A stretch of 64,000 nucleotides of DNA from CAYPPG01 sp964412555 (GCA_964412555.1 CAYPPG010000038.1:1-64000), one strand, 5' to 3'. Shown: positions 26,053 to 34,658, counted from the stretch's first letter. Translations and numbers: made by a program. The notes: generated from the letters alone by a model not told the origin.

Positions 26053-27086
26053 ATATGAACTCAACGCGATTAACCTGCGAAGAAGCCATTGAATTATTTG
26101 AGAAATGCGACTTGATGGCATTGGGTGAGCGCGCCCATATGATGCGGCTACAAAAAAACAACCCGGAAATCATCACATATGTTGTGGACCGAAACATCAA
26201 TTATTCGAATATCTGTGCGGCAAGTTGTGATTTTTGTGCTTTTTATCGGACGATCCACGAAGAGGGTGGTTATGTTTTGACCGATGATGAGATTTTCCAA
26301 AAAATCGGCGAACTTGCGCATGCCGGAGGCACACAGATTCTTTTGCAAGGCGGCCATCATCCCAAACTTCGAATCTCGTTTTATTGTGATTTACTGCGTA
26401 AAATCAAGCAGCGGTTTCCTGTTGATCTTCATGCTTTTTCCGCCCCGGAGATCATTCACTTTTCCCGATTGAACAAAATGCCGGTTGCCGAGGTATTAAA
26501 GGAATTGCAAGCCTCGGGATTGGATACAATCCCCGGTGGTGGAGCGGAAATTTTGAGTGACCGTGTACGGAAAAAGATTACTCGGGGCAAATGTTCCACG
26601 GCTGAATGGTTATCCGTCCATGAAGAAGCTCATAAGCTGGGAATGCGCACTACTGCGACGATGATGTTCGGGCATATTGAGACCTATGAGGAGCGAGTCG
26701 AGCATTTTCATCATGTTCGTTCGCTCCAGGATCGGACGGGGGGTTTTACGGCTTTTATTCCGTGGACATTTCAGGGGCGTCATACTCGAATGGAACATGT
26801 TCCTGAAGTCGGGGCGGTGGAATATTTAAAAACGTTAGCCATCAGCCGTATTTTTCTCGACAATGTACCCAATATCCAGGCATCATTCATCACTCAAGGA
26901 AAGCAAGTCGGTCAAATGTCGTTGTTCTTCGGTGCGAACGATATGGGGGGAACGATGATGGAAGAAAATGTAGTCGCCGCGACCGGAATTCGAAATTGCA
27001 GCCATGAAAAAGAAGTGCGAAAATTGATAGAAGATGCCGGCTATATCCCTCAGAAGCGTAATACGCTTTATCAACACTTGAATTGA
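26049..27086 (+). CDS. mqnC: cyclic dehypoxanthinyl futalosine synthase (radical SAM)
   Basis: A 345-residue radical SAM enzyme. MqnC marks: ITYVVDRNINYSNICAASCDFCAFYR with the CxxxCxxC cluster, GGTQILLQGGHHPKL, HAFSAPEI, IPGGGAEILSDRVR and FIPWTFQG. MqnC cyclises dehypoxanthine futalosine in the futalosine route to menaquinone. The frame starts at a GTG (26049) overlapping the preceding stop, with GGAAGAAG eight bases upstream; the ATG at 26055 is an alternative. No other mqn genes are in the window. It implies a quinone-based electron transport chain. Confidence 0.9.
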   Translation: MNMNSTRLTCEEAIELFEKCDLMALGERAHMMRLQKNNPEIITYVVDRNINYSNICAASCDFCAFYRTIHEEGGYVLTDDEIFQKIGELAHAGGTQILLQGGHHPKLRISFYCDLLRKIKQRFPVDLHAFSAPEIIHFSRLNKMPVAEVLKELQASGLDTIPGGGAEILSDRVRKKITRGKCSTAEWLSVHEEAHKLGMRTTATMMFGHIETYEERVEHFHHVRSLQDRTGGFTAFIPWTFQGRHTRMEHVPEVGAVEYLKTLAISRIFLDNVPNIQASFITQGKQVGQMSLFFGANDMGGTMMEENVVAATGIRNCSHEKEVRKLIEDAGYIPQKRNTLYQHLN

Positions 27087-27088
27087 TC

Positions 27089-27214
27089 TATTATGCAGAC
27101 AGGATGTCTGCACCACAATGAATATTGATGTATTATGCAGACAGGATGTCTGCACCACAATGAATATTGATGTATTATGCAGACAGGATGTCTGCACCAC
27201 CATGAATTATGGGC
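27089..27214. repeat. three tandem 42-bp units, each with a GCAGACA-GGA-TGTCTGC hairpin
   Basis: Units start at 27089, 27131 and 27173; the first two are identical, the third decays after the hairpin. Each contains a 7-bp-arm hairpin (27095-27111, 27137-27153, 27179-27195) followed by ACCACAATGAATATTGATG. The block lies between the convergent mqnC and pseudopilin genes and carries no spacers, so it is not CRISPR. Confidence 0.9.
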
Positions 27215-27764
27215 CGGTGCGCAGTAAATCTCCATTGCTGAGAAGACCGTTGCTTGCTTGGTAATACACTAAATCTTCTTTGAGATTGGTTAAATTATCA
27301 AAATCCCGATCAGGTCCGAAACTGAACAAGAAATAGGTATCCGGATTCCCGTTGTGAACGCTGTAACCGAAATAGGTGAAATACACATAAGGATACGGGA
27401 ATTCGGAAAACAACATCGCCAAGTTGGGATCGGGTTCTTCTTCGTATCCGTGAAAGGGATCGATTAGAATGCTGTTCATATACGAGACAGGAGTAGTGAG
27501 CGCCATTTGCAAAACGCGCTGATTGAACTTGATCATCGACGTTTCCGGATAATCATTCCCATCAAGTGGAAACACTTGATGGTCGACTTTATATGAATTC
27601 AGCGCAATCGAAATCGACCGTAAATCTGCTTTCACACGGGATATCTTGGCACGTATTTGAGCATTCTGAAAATTAGGGACAGCGATGGCAGCTAGGATGC
27701 CAATGATGGCCACCACAATTAATAATTCGATCAGAGTGAATCCTTGTCCCTTTTCTAACAACAT
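27207..27764 (-). CDS. type II secretion/type IV pilin-like pseudopilin
   Basis: A 185-residue protein with a class III signal: short basic leader ending GQG, then FTLIELLIVVAIIGILAAIAVPNFQNAQIRAK, with the conserved Glu at +5. The variable body ends with SFGPDRDFDNL and SNGLLSNGDLLRTGP; related endings occur in the pseudopilins at 49134 and 57940. It would be processed by the prepilin peptidase at 19142. It follows the receiver-kinase hybrid by 8 bases, so it may be the last gene of the peptide-sensing operon. Confidence 0.85.
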   Translation of the reverse strand: MLLEKGQGFTLIELLIVVAIIGILAAIAVPNFQNAQIRAKISRVKADLRSISIALNSYKVDHQVFPLDGNDYPETSMIKFNQRVLQMALTTPVSYMNSILIDPFHGYEEEPDPNLAMLFSEFPYPYVYFTYFGYSVHNGNPDTYFLFSFGPDRDFDNLTNLKEDLVYYQASNGLLSNGDLLRTGP

Positions 27765-27772
27765 TGATTATC

Positions 27773-28846
27773 TTAATAAACTAGATTATGAAATAGAGGT
27801 AGAAAAATGATCGCGGTCGTGCCAACAAAATGTTCGCTTTCGAATCTCAGTTCTCCACCCAATTGATCGATAATACGTTTAACAACATAGAGTCCGAGTC
27901 CCACTCCATTTCGTTTTGTGGTAAAAAACGGATCGAATACTTTGGGGAAATTTTCGTTCGAAATTCCTTCTCCGGTATCCGATATCATAATCGATAGGTA
28001 ACTATTCGAAACAAAGTTGGAGGTGATCGTCAGAGTTCCACCGGTCAATTGCATCGCTTCCAAAGAATTCAAAATCAAATTCAATAATGCCTGCAGCAAT
28101 AAATCTGAAACAGTTTCACATTGAGGAAGTTTCGGACATAACTGAATCTTGCACTCACAAGGAATCTTCATTCGGGCATAAGCCAAATCGAATGCGGATC
28201 GAATCACTTCGTTGACATTGGTTTTCGACCACACCAATTTATACGGACGGGTGGCGGTCATAAACTGATTTGTGAGATTGGATATGGTTTTGGCCGAACT
28301 GAGCGCCTTTTGAATCAAACGAACATCTTCTTCATCCTTTCTGCGAAAACGGGTTCCCCATATATTTAAATAGCCGATGATGGTGGTTAAATAGCTGTTG
28401 ATTTCATGAACCAGAGGCAAGGCGAAGTCCGCCGTGATTACCATTTTTTGGTAATTGTATAATTCCCGCATGTAATCATAGTCCGGATCGAGAATATGTT
28501 TGATCGTAAATTGCAATAACGAAGGATCAACCGGTTTCACCAACAACTGATTAACCTTTTCTTTTTTTAAATACTGATCCACTATCTCGCTGCTCGGATA
28601 GGCAGTAATCACTACGATCGGCTTGGTAAATCCTTGTTGATTCACGGTTTTTATACAATCAAATCCGGTGCCATCGGGTAATTGATGATCCAAAAGGAGC
28701 AGATCGATGTTATGGGTTTCGAGTATTTTCTGAGCTTCTTTTATACTCGATCCGATATGGATGGCATAATCTCCTTTGCATACGGCTTTATAAGCACGCT
28801 GAGTTGCGATATCATCTTCGATCAGGAGTATCGATTTTTCAGACAT
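27773..28846 (-). CDS. receiver-histidine kinase hybrid
   Basis: A 357-residue soluble protein from the ATG at 28846 with AAGGA 10 bases upstream (the frame is open to a TTG at 28870). A receiver domain comes first (LLIEDD, phosphoacceptor Asp53 in LLLLDHQLPDG, LVKPVD). A dimerisation/H-box region with PLVHEINSYLTTIIGYLN (His147) and an ATPase domain (NLILNSLEA, ISDTGEGIS, TTKRNGVGLGLYVVKRII) follow. Receiver-first order without membrane segments suggests a cytosolic relay step fed by another kinase, most likely the Cache kinase upstream in the same gene run. Confidence 0.85.
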   Translation of the reverse strand: MSEKSILLIEDDIATQRAYKAVCKGDYAIHIGSSIKEAQKILETHNIDLLLLDHQLPDGTGFDCIKTVNQQGFTKPIVVITAYPSSEIVDQYLKKEKVNQLLVKPVDPSLLQFTIKHILDPDYDYMRELYNYQKMVITADFALPLVHEINSYLTTIIGYLNIWGTRFRRKDEEDVRLIQKALSSAKTISNLTNQFMTATRPYKLVWSKTNVNEVIRSAFDLAYARMKIPCECKIQLCPKLPQCETVSDLLLQALLNLILNSLEAMQLTGGTLTITSNFVSNSYLSIMISDTGEGISNENFPKVFDPFFTTKRNGVGLGLYVVKRIIDQLGGELRFESEHFVGTTAIIFLPLFHNLVY

Positions 28847-28881
28847 GACACACACATCCTTAACTGACAAAAATAACCATC

Positions 28882-29067
28882 ATGAAACGAAATTTGATCC
28901 CCCACCCACTCAAAAAAGAACAACTTGAAGCAGAGATATTACGGCGAATCGAAGAAACGTTGAATACCCAGTTTTCCAATTCTGAAAAACTTGATTCTCT
29001 TGTGTTCATTTGTGAAAACTACAAAATCCTACGCGATCTCACCGAGCAAGATCCCTATGATGAATAG
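28882..29067 (+). CDS. small hypothetical protein
   Basis: A 61-residue, highly charged, probably helical protein (KKEQLEAEILRRIEETLNTQF), ending QDPYDE. It lies on the + strand in the gap between two leftward signalling genes and overlaps the end of the receiver gene by 13 bases. There is no clear ribosome binding site. I recognise no family; it may be a real small protein or chance. Confidence 0.35.
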   Translation: MKRNLIPHPLKKEQLEAEILRRIEETLNTQFSNSEKLDSLVFICENYKILRDLTEQDPYDE

Positions 29068-29459
29068 GAAAGTTGCTGTTCCATTATTTGACCCTCTTGC
29101 CAGATTGTTTTATTGACTGTTTCCAGTAACGAGTCCGGATCTATCGGTTTTAAGATATAATCATTTGCGCCCAATTTCATTGCGCGGACGGCAGTTTTCG
29201 CATCATTATATCCTGTGATGATGATTATGGGAATGTGTGGATTCGACCGGCGAAGGGTTTCCAGAACATGAAAACCCATTTCACAATCCGGCAAACCCAA
29301 ATCCAATAAATAGAGATGGGGGTTTTCGCCATCATTCATCACGAGCTGATCATTTTTGAATTGAATCCATTTCACGTTGTAATTGCTTCCCAAAACAGCC
29401 CGCAATGATCGAAATGAGGATTCGCTGTCTTCGATTATGGCAATTTCAGGCGTATCCAT
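29055..29459 (-). CDS. single-domain response regulator
   Basis: A stand-alone receiver of 134 residues from the ATG at 29459 (a GTG three codons upstream is possible). Acidic pair IIEDSE, phosphoacceptor Asp in HLYLLDLGLPD, the Thr in IIITGYND and the Lys in YILKPIDPD are all present. No output domain, so it probably shuttles phosphoryl groups between the sensor kinase (12-21 bases upstream) and another partner such as the hybrid kinase. Confidence 0.88.
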   Translation of the reverse strand: MDTPEIAIIEDSESSFRSLRAVLGSNYNVKWIQFKNDQLVMNDGENPHLYLLDLGLPDCEMGFHVLETLRRSNPHIPIIIITGYNDAKTAVRAMKLGANDYILKPIDPDSLLETVNKTIWQEGQIMEQQLSYSS

Positions 29460-29480
29460 CTTTTCCACTTTACCTTTCCC

Positions 29481-31232
29481 TCATGCTATTTGTTTTTCCG
29501 TTATCGGAAATGTTATTTTGAATGTGGTTCCATATTCATTTGTGGATTCCACTTCGATGGTGGCATTGTGTTCTTCGATGATTCTGTGACAAATTGCCAA
29601 TCCCAATCCTGAGCCTCTGCGTTTGGTTGTCGCAAAAGGTTCGAACAACTGATTCTTTATCTCGTCAGGGATTCCACTTCCGTTATCTTGTATCCGAACG
29701 TGAACACAAGGGGTTCTTTGGGAATCATCGAACTGGATGGAGCAGGTTATTTCTCCCCCTTCTTCGGATAAGGCTTCGTACGCATTTTTTACGAGATTGA
29801 GGATCACCTGGCGTATTTTCTTTTCATCCATTTTCAGCAACGGAATATCGGGGGCCGGATTGAATCGGACTTTTACATTTTTTTCGGTGATCCCGGCTTC
29901 AAAAAAGTAAACCGTATCGGAGAGTAATTCATTGATGTCTTTCCAATCCAATTCCGGAGGACGCGGTCTGGCGAAATCCAAGAATTCGTCCAGAATTCCA
30001 TTCAATCGTCTCAGTTCATTGGGGACGACTTCGTCGAATTCATGCAGGAAGTCGAGATTGCCGCGGTCGACTTGTTTTTTCAACGGAAGAGAGAGCGAAA
30101 CGATACTGGATAAAGGATTGCGAATCTCATGAGCCACGACGGACGCCATGGTACCCAGTGCTGCCAAGCGGTCCGCCCGGCGCAGTTTATCCAATGTCAC
30201 CTGCAGTTCCGAGGCCATTTGATTGAAATGGCTGGTAAGGTCGGTGACTTCTTGGATATTGGAATTCAAATCGAGTTGCACGGAAAAATCTCCATGAGCG
30301 ACTTTACGTGTTCCTTGGCTTAATTCCTTGATCGGAGCCGAGATTTTGGCAGACACCGGTTTGGTCGAATACCAAAGGATCAAAGCAAGAACGATCGTGA
30401 TCAGCAGGGAATAGATCAGTGACTTTGTCGCGCCAGCATAGGCTTCCCGTTTATCCATCATGACGATCAACCACCATCTTGCCGTATCTATATAACTTGC
30501 ACTAGCAAATGTTGTGCCGATATCTGTAAATGTATACTCTTCCGGCTGCTGAGGAGACCAATCGACAGGCAGTGTTTCCTGTTCGAATACTTTTTGCAAA
30601 TCGGCATGGCCGATGATGACAAAGGATTGATCCACTAAAACCCCTCTTCCGGTGTTTCCGAAGGAAATTCCGCCGGGCATAGTCGGATCGAACAGATGCC
30701 AAAATCCGCGTAAAGACACTTTTGACAAAAGAATTCCCGTCATCTTCCCGTGTCGATAGACGGGAACCAGGATTTTGACGATAGGAATTTGTTTGCCGGT
30801 TTCGAGATACACGTCGGAAATGATCTCCTTTTGTCCGCTGAATTCCACAGAGGCCAATTCATCGGAACGATCGAGAATTTTCCTATCGGGTCTAGATGAA
30901 GCAATTTCCATGCCATCTGTTTGAAGCAAGGTAATTTCTTCGAAATGATTGGGGTTGTTGCGGACCAAGGTTTCGAAATAATAATCCATTTGATCCTGCG
31001 GCACCTGGCGGGAACCGGTATATTCGATGGCGGTCTGCAGAATATCCAATGTTTGATTCAAATAGGCTTCGATCGAATTGGAGGCCTGTTGCGCGATGTT
31101 CTTCAATCCGCTGGCAATTGTATTGATTTGTGAACGCCAGGCAATATACCCGACAGTGGTCCCGACCAGAAAAACCGAAAGCAAGACCAACCATAAGGTC
31201 TTACGGAGGAGTAATTTTTGCAAGGGGATCAT
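29481..31232 (-). CDS. membrane sensor histidine kinase with a Cache-type periplasmic domain
   Basis: A 583-residue kinase. TM1 (about 11-31) and TM2 (271-289) bracket a 240-residue periplasmic region with features of Cache domains (EITLLQTDGMEIASS, IPIVKILVPVYRHGKMTGILLSKVSL, GRGVLVDQS). A HAMP segment follows, then the H-box SVVAHEIRNPLSS (His368), N-box NLVKNAYEAL and G-boxes DNGSGIP and GSGLGLAICHRII. It lies 15 bases downstream of the peptide-binding lipoprotein gene and upstream of the receiver, which suggests that the lipoprotein presents a ligand to it, as in other binding-protein-dependent kinases. Confidence 0.92.
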   Translation of the reverse strand: MIPLQKLLLRKTLWLVLLSVFLVGTTVGYIAWRSQINTIASGLKNIAQQASNSIEAYLNQTLDILQTAIEYTGSRQVPQDQMDYYFETLVRNNPNHFEEITLLQTDGMEIASSRPDRKILDRSDELASVEFSGQKEIISDVYLETGKQIPIVKILVPVYRHGKMTGILLSKVSLRGFWHLFDPTMPGGISFGNTGRGVLVDQSFVIIGHADLQKVFEQETLPVDWSPQQPEEYTFTDIGTTFASASYIDTARWWLIVMMDKREAYAGATKSLIYSLLITIVLALILWYSTKPVSAKISAPIKELSQGTRKVAHGDFSVQLDLNSNIQEVTDLTSHFNQMASELQVTLDKLRRADRLAALGTMASVVAHEIRNPLSSIVSLSLPLKKQVDRGNLDFLHEFDEVVPNELRRLNGILDEFLDFARPRPPELDWKDINELLSDTVYFFEAGITEKNVKVRFNPAPDIPLLKMDEKKIRQVILNLVKNAYEALSEEGGEITCSIQFDDSQRTPCVHVRIQDNGSGIPDEIKNQLFEPFATTKRRGSGLGLAICHRIIEEHNATIEVESTNEYGTTFKITFPITEKQIA

Positions 31233-31247
31233 GGAATCGTAATCTTT

Positions 31248-32801
31248 TCAATTCTCTGAAATTTTCCATTGGTAAACCAATTCGTATAAAGCATACGGTT
31301 GTGGCAGTGAAATTTCAAACCGTTTGGAACTTAAAAGATACCGGTATTGATAAAATAAAATGACGCAAGGGGGATCTTCGGCGAATGTTCGTAAAATTTT
31401 GGAATAAATGGGATAACGAGCTTCTATATCGAATTCCGAACGTAATTCTTCCAAATACCGGTCGACTTGCTTGTTCGAATAGTGCCAATAATTCATTCCC
31501 TCTTTACTGTCGATGCTGGAGGAATGCCAAAAAGAGTATAAACGGTCCGGGGATGGTTCTGCGGAAAGAGGCGTAAAAGTGGCATCGAAATTCCCTTGTT
31601 GAAGCCGTTCATAAATCTCTTCCGTTGATGCCCATTCGATTTCCATATTGATCCCTACATCATTCAATTGATCGCGTAAAAGTAAGGCCGGGATTTCAAC
31701 CAAGGAATTATTTTCTTCACATAAAAGGGTAAAATGGAATTCAATTCCTATTTCATTGCAAAGACGGCCTTTTTCATCTTTTGTCCAACCAGATTCTTCA
31801 AACAAACGCAAGCATTCTTTTTCAGAAAACTCATATAGTTTCGGAAATAAATTAATCTTTTCCTCAATGGGATGAAATGGAGATTTTGCAATAATACCTT
31901 GATTATTCAATCCTTTTTTTACCAACTCATGTCGATCAGAAATATATGATATCGCTTGGCGAATCTTTGGATTTGCAAATTTACCTTTCTGTTGATTGAA
32001 GAGAAAGACATAACAATAAGGAAAAACGAATTCTTTTACATTGTACTGATTCGCTTTTTCCACTAATTGAATATCTTCCGGTGAAAGCCAAGGCGAACCA
32101 CAAAAGTCAATTTCATTAATAATCAAAGACTTCAATAAATCTTGTGTTGTTTCATAAAAGCGAAAAATCAAATACTCAGGTCCACTGTGCGGTAGGTAAT
32201 AATTTTCATTTTTCCGGAGCCTGACTTGTTTATCCACTACAGAATCGAATATGTATTGTCCACAACCTACCGGTACTGTTTTTTGCGAAGAATGTTCTTT
32301 TTTGAATTTGACTATTGGACAACGCGTCAAGCTGCTTAAATCAGTGGCATTCTTTTGTGTGAAACGAACATCGATTTTAAAATCGTCAAGCGAATGAATC
32401 GATTTTACATCACTAACCAATGTTGAAAACATCACATTCTCATTGTTATTTCTTGCATATTCGAACGTGTTCACCACATCTGAAGCCGATAAGATGCTTC
32501 CATCTTGAAAGTGTACATCCTGTCGAAGATTAACGATAATCCCTTCCAATCCTGGAGTATAAGATTCAGCTATTTTTGGAATCAGTTGTTCATCCAATTG
32601 ATCGACAAACAACGAGTCATACATACAGGCAATGATATATATTGATCCTTTAAGAGAGGGTTGAAATGGATCAAATGTATTGGGGATTGTTCCGACTTCT
32701 CCGATGATAAATTTTTGCTCTCTTTTTGAACAACAAATGATGGTTAAAATGAAAAGCCCCAAAAATACACAACGAAAAATACAACGGCAAAAAATGGACA
32801 T
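31248..32801 (-). CDS. family-5 (oligopeptide-type) extracellular solute-binding lipoprotein
   Basis: A 517-residue protein with a lipoprotein signal (CVFLGLFILTIICC; acylated Cys at about residue 24) and the SBP_bac_5 layout: GEVGTIPNTFDPF, LIPKIAESYTPG, VNLRQDVHFQDGSILSASDVVNTFEYAR, VFLFNQQKGKFANPKIRQAISYISDR and PDRLYSFWHSSS. The family binds oligopeptides, dipeptides or nickel. No permease or ATPase genes are nearby; instead it sits between a candidate RiPP precursor and a sensor kinase, arguing for a signalling rather than import role. Its ribosome binding site (AGGTGGG) and ATG lie inside a long hairpin. Confidence 0.88.
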   Translation of the reverse strand: MSIFCRCIFRCVFLGLFILTIICCSKREQKFIIGEVGTIPNTFDPFQPSLKGSIYIIACMYDSLFVDQLDEQLIPKIAESYTPGLEGIIVNLRQDVHFQDGSILSASDVVNTFEYARNNNENVMFSTLVSDVKSIHSLDDFKIDVRFTQKNATDLSSLTRCPIVKFKKEHSSQKTVPVGCGQYIFDSVVDKQVRLRKNENYYLPHSGPEYLIFRFYETTQDLLKSLIINEIDFCGSPWLSPEDIQLVEKANQYNVKEFVFPYCYVFLFNQQKGKFANPKIRQAISYISDRHELVKKGLNNQGIIAKSPFHPIEEKINLFPKLYEFSEKECLRLFEESGWTKDEKGRLCNEIGIEFHFTLLCEENNSLVEIPALLLRDQLNDVGINMEIEWASTEEIYERLQQGNFDATFTPLSAEPSPDRLYSFWHSSSIDSKEGMNYWHYSNKQVDRYLEELRSEFDIEARYPIYSKILRTFAEDPPCVILFYQYRYLLSSKRFEISLPQPYALYELVYQWKISEN

Positions 32802-32868
32802 ATACCCACCTGGTTTATCGTTTATTCAGTGTATTTTAACGCTAAACCAGGTGGTATATAATGTCCAT
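32794..32868 (-). promoter_or_regulatory. long inverted repeat sequestering the start of the binding-protein gene
   Basis: Arms 32794-32817 (24 bases) and 32843-32868 (26 bases) are near-perfect inverted repeats (cores ATGGACAT, and CCACCTGGTTTA) around a 25-base loop. In the leftward RNA the 3' arm holds both the AGGUGGG site and the AUG of the peptide-binding lipoprotein. The hairpin would block its translation and may protect or uncouple the upstream peptide message. No T-run follows, so it is not a standard terminator. Confidence 0.75.
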
Positions 32869-32882
32869 TCAGGGACAAATAG

Positions 32883-32954
32883 CTAGGCAATGTAAAACGG
32901 GCAAAGGTTACCAATGTCAGTATCGGGATCGGCTTTGATAATTTTGATATCCAT
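32883..32954 (-). CDS. candidate RiPP precursor peptide, 23 residues
   Basis: A tiny ORF that begins MDIKIIKADPD and ends NLCPFYIA before a TAG. It has the strongest ribosome binding context in the region: AAGGAG twice, 4 and 10 bases upstream of the ATG. It lies 27 bases after the radical SAM/SPASM maturase and directly before the hairpin and the peptide-binding lipoprotein gene. An acidic leader-like part (DPDTD) and a short C-terminal part with Cys, Pro, Phe and Tyr are plausible for a modified peptide. Size and position suggest it is the maturase substrate; there is no biochemical or family evidence I can cite. Confidence 0.65.
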   Translation of the reverse strand: MDIKIIKADPDTDIGNLCPFYIA

Positions 32955-32981
32955 GGTGCTCCTTCTCCTTTCATTAAATTA

Positions 32982-34286
32982 TTAAATCGAAAGAATTCGA
33001 ACGAATTCTTTAGCTGTCCGTTCAAAATATTCGTCTTCACACGCGATGCTCTCGTCGTCGTTGTTTTCCAGGTAGGCGGAATGACGACAGCCTCCGGCGC
33101 AAATCGGCATGTATTTGCAGCTTTTGCATTGTTCGTGTATGTTCAAATTGCGGTATGCTTTTTGAGAATTTCCGACTCCGGAATTGACATGACCGATGGC
33201 GAAGTCCGGCCGTCCGACGAAACCGGGGCATTTGTAGAGCACACCGGTGGGGTCAATGACATAACTGTGATATTGCAGAGCCTGGCAGGGGCCGAGGGCG
33301 GTCTGATCGGCGACATTGAAGCCCAGGTTTTTCGCATATTCAGACAACTCGATCATGCCGCGGTAATCGGCTTCGGACATACGGCAGATCGTGCATTGTT
33401 GGGAAATGGCAGAAGCGATCTTTTCGGAAATGGTCGAAAGGATCGGCTTGGGGTGGACTGATTTCAATTTTCGATGCAATCCCAGAGCATGAAGATGATC
33501 ATAAAGATTTTTGATGCTTTCATAGTTGGCGGAATCGAAATTCGATCCGATGGTGACTTGTAGCCCTTGTTCCACTGCATAAAGAACATTGTCTACGATG
33601 GTTGAAAAGGTGCCTTTCCCCCCTAGAGTCGGCCGTTTGGCGTCATGATCTACGCCAAATCCATCCAAGGTAACCTTTACGTGTGTGATCCCGTTCCGGA
33701 CAAGCCTGTCCGTTTCTTCCGGAACCATGAGGACGCCATTGGTGATCAAACGCAACGTTGTTCGTAAAGAATGCTCTTCGGTCAAGGCTTGTGCCGCCTT
33801 GGCGAGAAAGTACATTTCTTCTTTATTCAAAAGCGGTTCGCCGCCATAAAACGTGATATTGAGATTGGTTGAAGAATCTTTTTCCTGCAATTCTTTTAAC
33901 CAATCGGCAATTTTTTGAGTCAAAGAGCGTTTCAGAAAAATACGATCCTTCACTCCGTTTTCCACGCAGTATGGGCACGCTAGATTACAAGAATAGGTAG
34001 TCAGCACGGTTAGGTGAATCAGGCTTTTATCCGTGCGTACCCGCCGATACCATTCCGATCCTTTTCTGAATTCGTCTTCGTTCTCCTCCACCAAGACACC
34101 GATTTCTTTCAACTGCTGGAGAGCGTTTTGCTCCTCTGAGGAAAGCGATTGCTGCCTTTGGGGATTTTTCATCACATCCAGGCCAGTCTCATTTACTTGC
34201 ACAACGCTTCGGCTCAATGTGTTATAGAGAAGCGTTTTGCCGTTAATAGGCACTTGGAGTGTATATTCAGATAATCGGTATGACAT
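32982..34286 (-). CDS. radical SAM/SPASM peptide maturase
   Basis: A 434-residue enzyme. Residues 1-80 form a small PqqD-like N-terminal domain (LLYNTLSRSVVQVNETGLDVM, then LQQLKEIGVLVEENEDE) that in related maturases helps bind the leader peptide. The radical SAM cluster motif is CNLACPYC (Cys100, 104, 107), followed by FYGGEPLL and VTLDGFG. The C-terminal SPASM domain is cysteine-rich: ALGPCQALQYHSYVIDPTG, YKCPGF, then CKSCKYMPICAGGCRH and a last Cys in SIACEDEYF. Family members install thioether, C-C or similar crosslinks in ribosomal peptides. AGGAAG precedes the ATG; a sigma-54-like promoter lies about 45 bases upstream. Confidence 0.9.
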   Translation of the reverse strand: MSYRLSEYTLQVPINGKTLLYNTLSRSVVQVNETGLDVMKNPQRQQSLSSEEQNALQQLKEIGVLVEENEDEFRKGSEWYRRVRTDKSLIHLTVLTTYSCNLACPYCVENGVKDRIFLKRSLTQKIADWLKELQEKDSSTNLNITFYGGEPLLNKEEMYFLAKAAQALTEEHSLRTTLRLITNGVLMVPEETDRLVRNGITHVKVTLDGFGVDHDAKRPTLGGKGTFSTIVDNVLYAVEQGLQVTIGSNFDSANYESIKNLYDHLHALGLHRKLKSVHPKPILSTISEKIASAISQQCTICRMSEADYRGMIELSEYAKNLGFNVADQTALGPCQALQYHSYVIDPTGVLYKCPGFVGRPDFAIGHVNSGVGNSQKAYRNLNIHEQCKSCKYMPICAGGCRHSAYLENNDDESIACEDEYFERTAKEFVRILSI

Positions 34287-34330
34287 TGGCTTCCTGATTG
34301 CATAAAATTAATCATTCCCTATTTACTTAT

Positions 34331-34346
34331 ATCAATGAGAGTGCCA
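34331..34346 (-). promoter_or_regulatory. sigma-54-type promoter candidate for the maturase operon
   Basis: Read leftward: TGGCAC-TCTCA-TTGAT. The -24 element is perfect, the spacing between GG and the -12 G is correct, and only the C of the consensus TTGC is replaced by A. It lies 45 bases from the maturase ATG. The NtrC-type activator gene directly upstream makes sigma-54 control plausible. Confidence 0.5.
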
Positions 34347-34494
34347 AAAAAAATTTTCTTGATAATGACTAGAAATCATTGGACTTAGAGCAATCCGTTT
34401 TTTATCGGGATACAAAAAAGCCGACCGAAAACGGGCGGTGAATCATTAAAAAAAACTTGAGAAAGGGTATTTTCATTTACTGACTATCTTGCTA

Positions 34495-34527
34495 CCCATA
34501 TTTGGGCGCTGCCCAAATATGGGCAGC
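34495..34527. promoter_or_regulatory. paired palindromes, possible enhancer of the sigma-54 promoter
   Basis: CCCATATTTGGGC, GCT, GCCCAAATATGGG is a perfect 13-bp inverted repeat; each arm is itself nearly palindromic (GCCCA-AATA-TGGGC), so it can be read as two adjacent copies of one site. It lies about 150 bases upstream of the sigma-54-like promoter, the classic distance for an activator binding site. On the + strand the second copy extended to GCTGCCCA/TGGGCAGC is followed by TTTTTT, so it could also act as a terminator in that direction. Confidence 0.55.
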
Positions 34528-34658
34528 TGTTTTTTACCATATTTCGGGGGGAAAAGGAATTTAAAAGGTCATTTTGGCAAAATAGATGAAGGTGAGGGTT
34601 TTATTTGTGGTGGAGAATGCGGGCAGTTCGTACGTTGGGGGTTGTGCGGGTTAAAGAT

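Noticed and set aside
26883..27203. Minus-strand frame with a repeated 14-residue unit
   Set aside because: It is a translation of the 42-bp tandem repeat running on antisense to mqnC.
27089..27214. Possible CRISPR array
   Set aside because: Units are contiguous with no unique spacers, and no cas genes are nearby.
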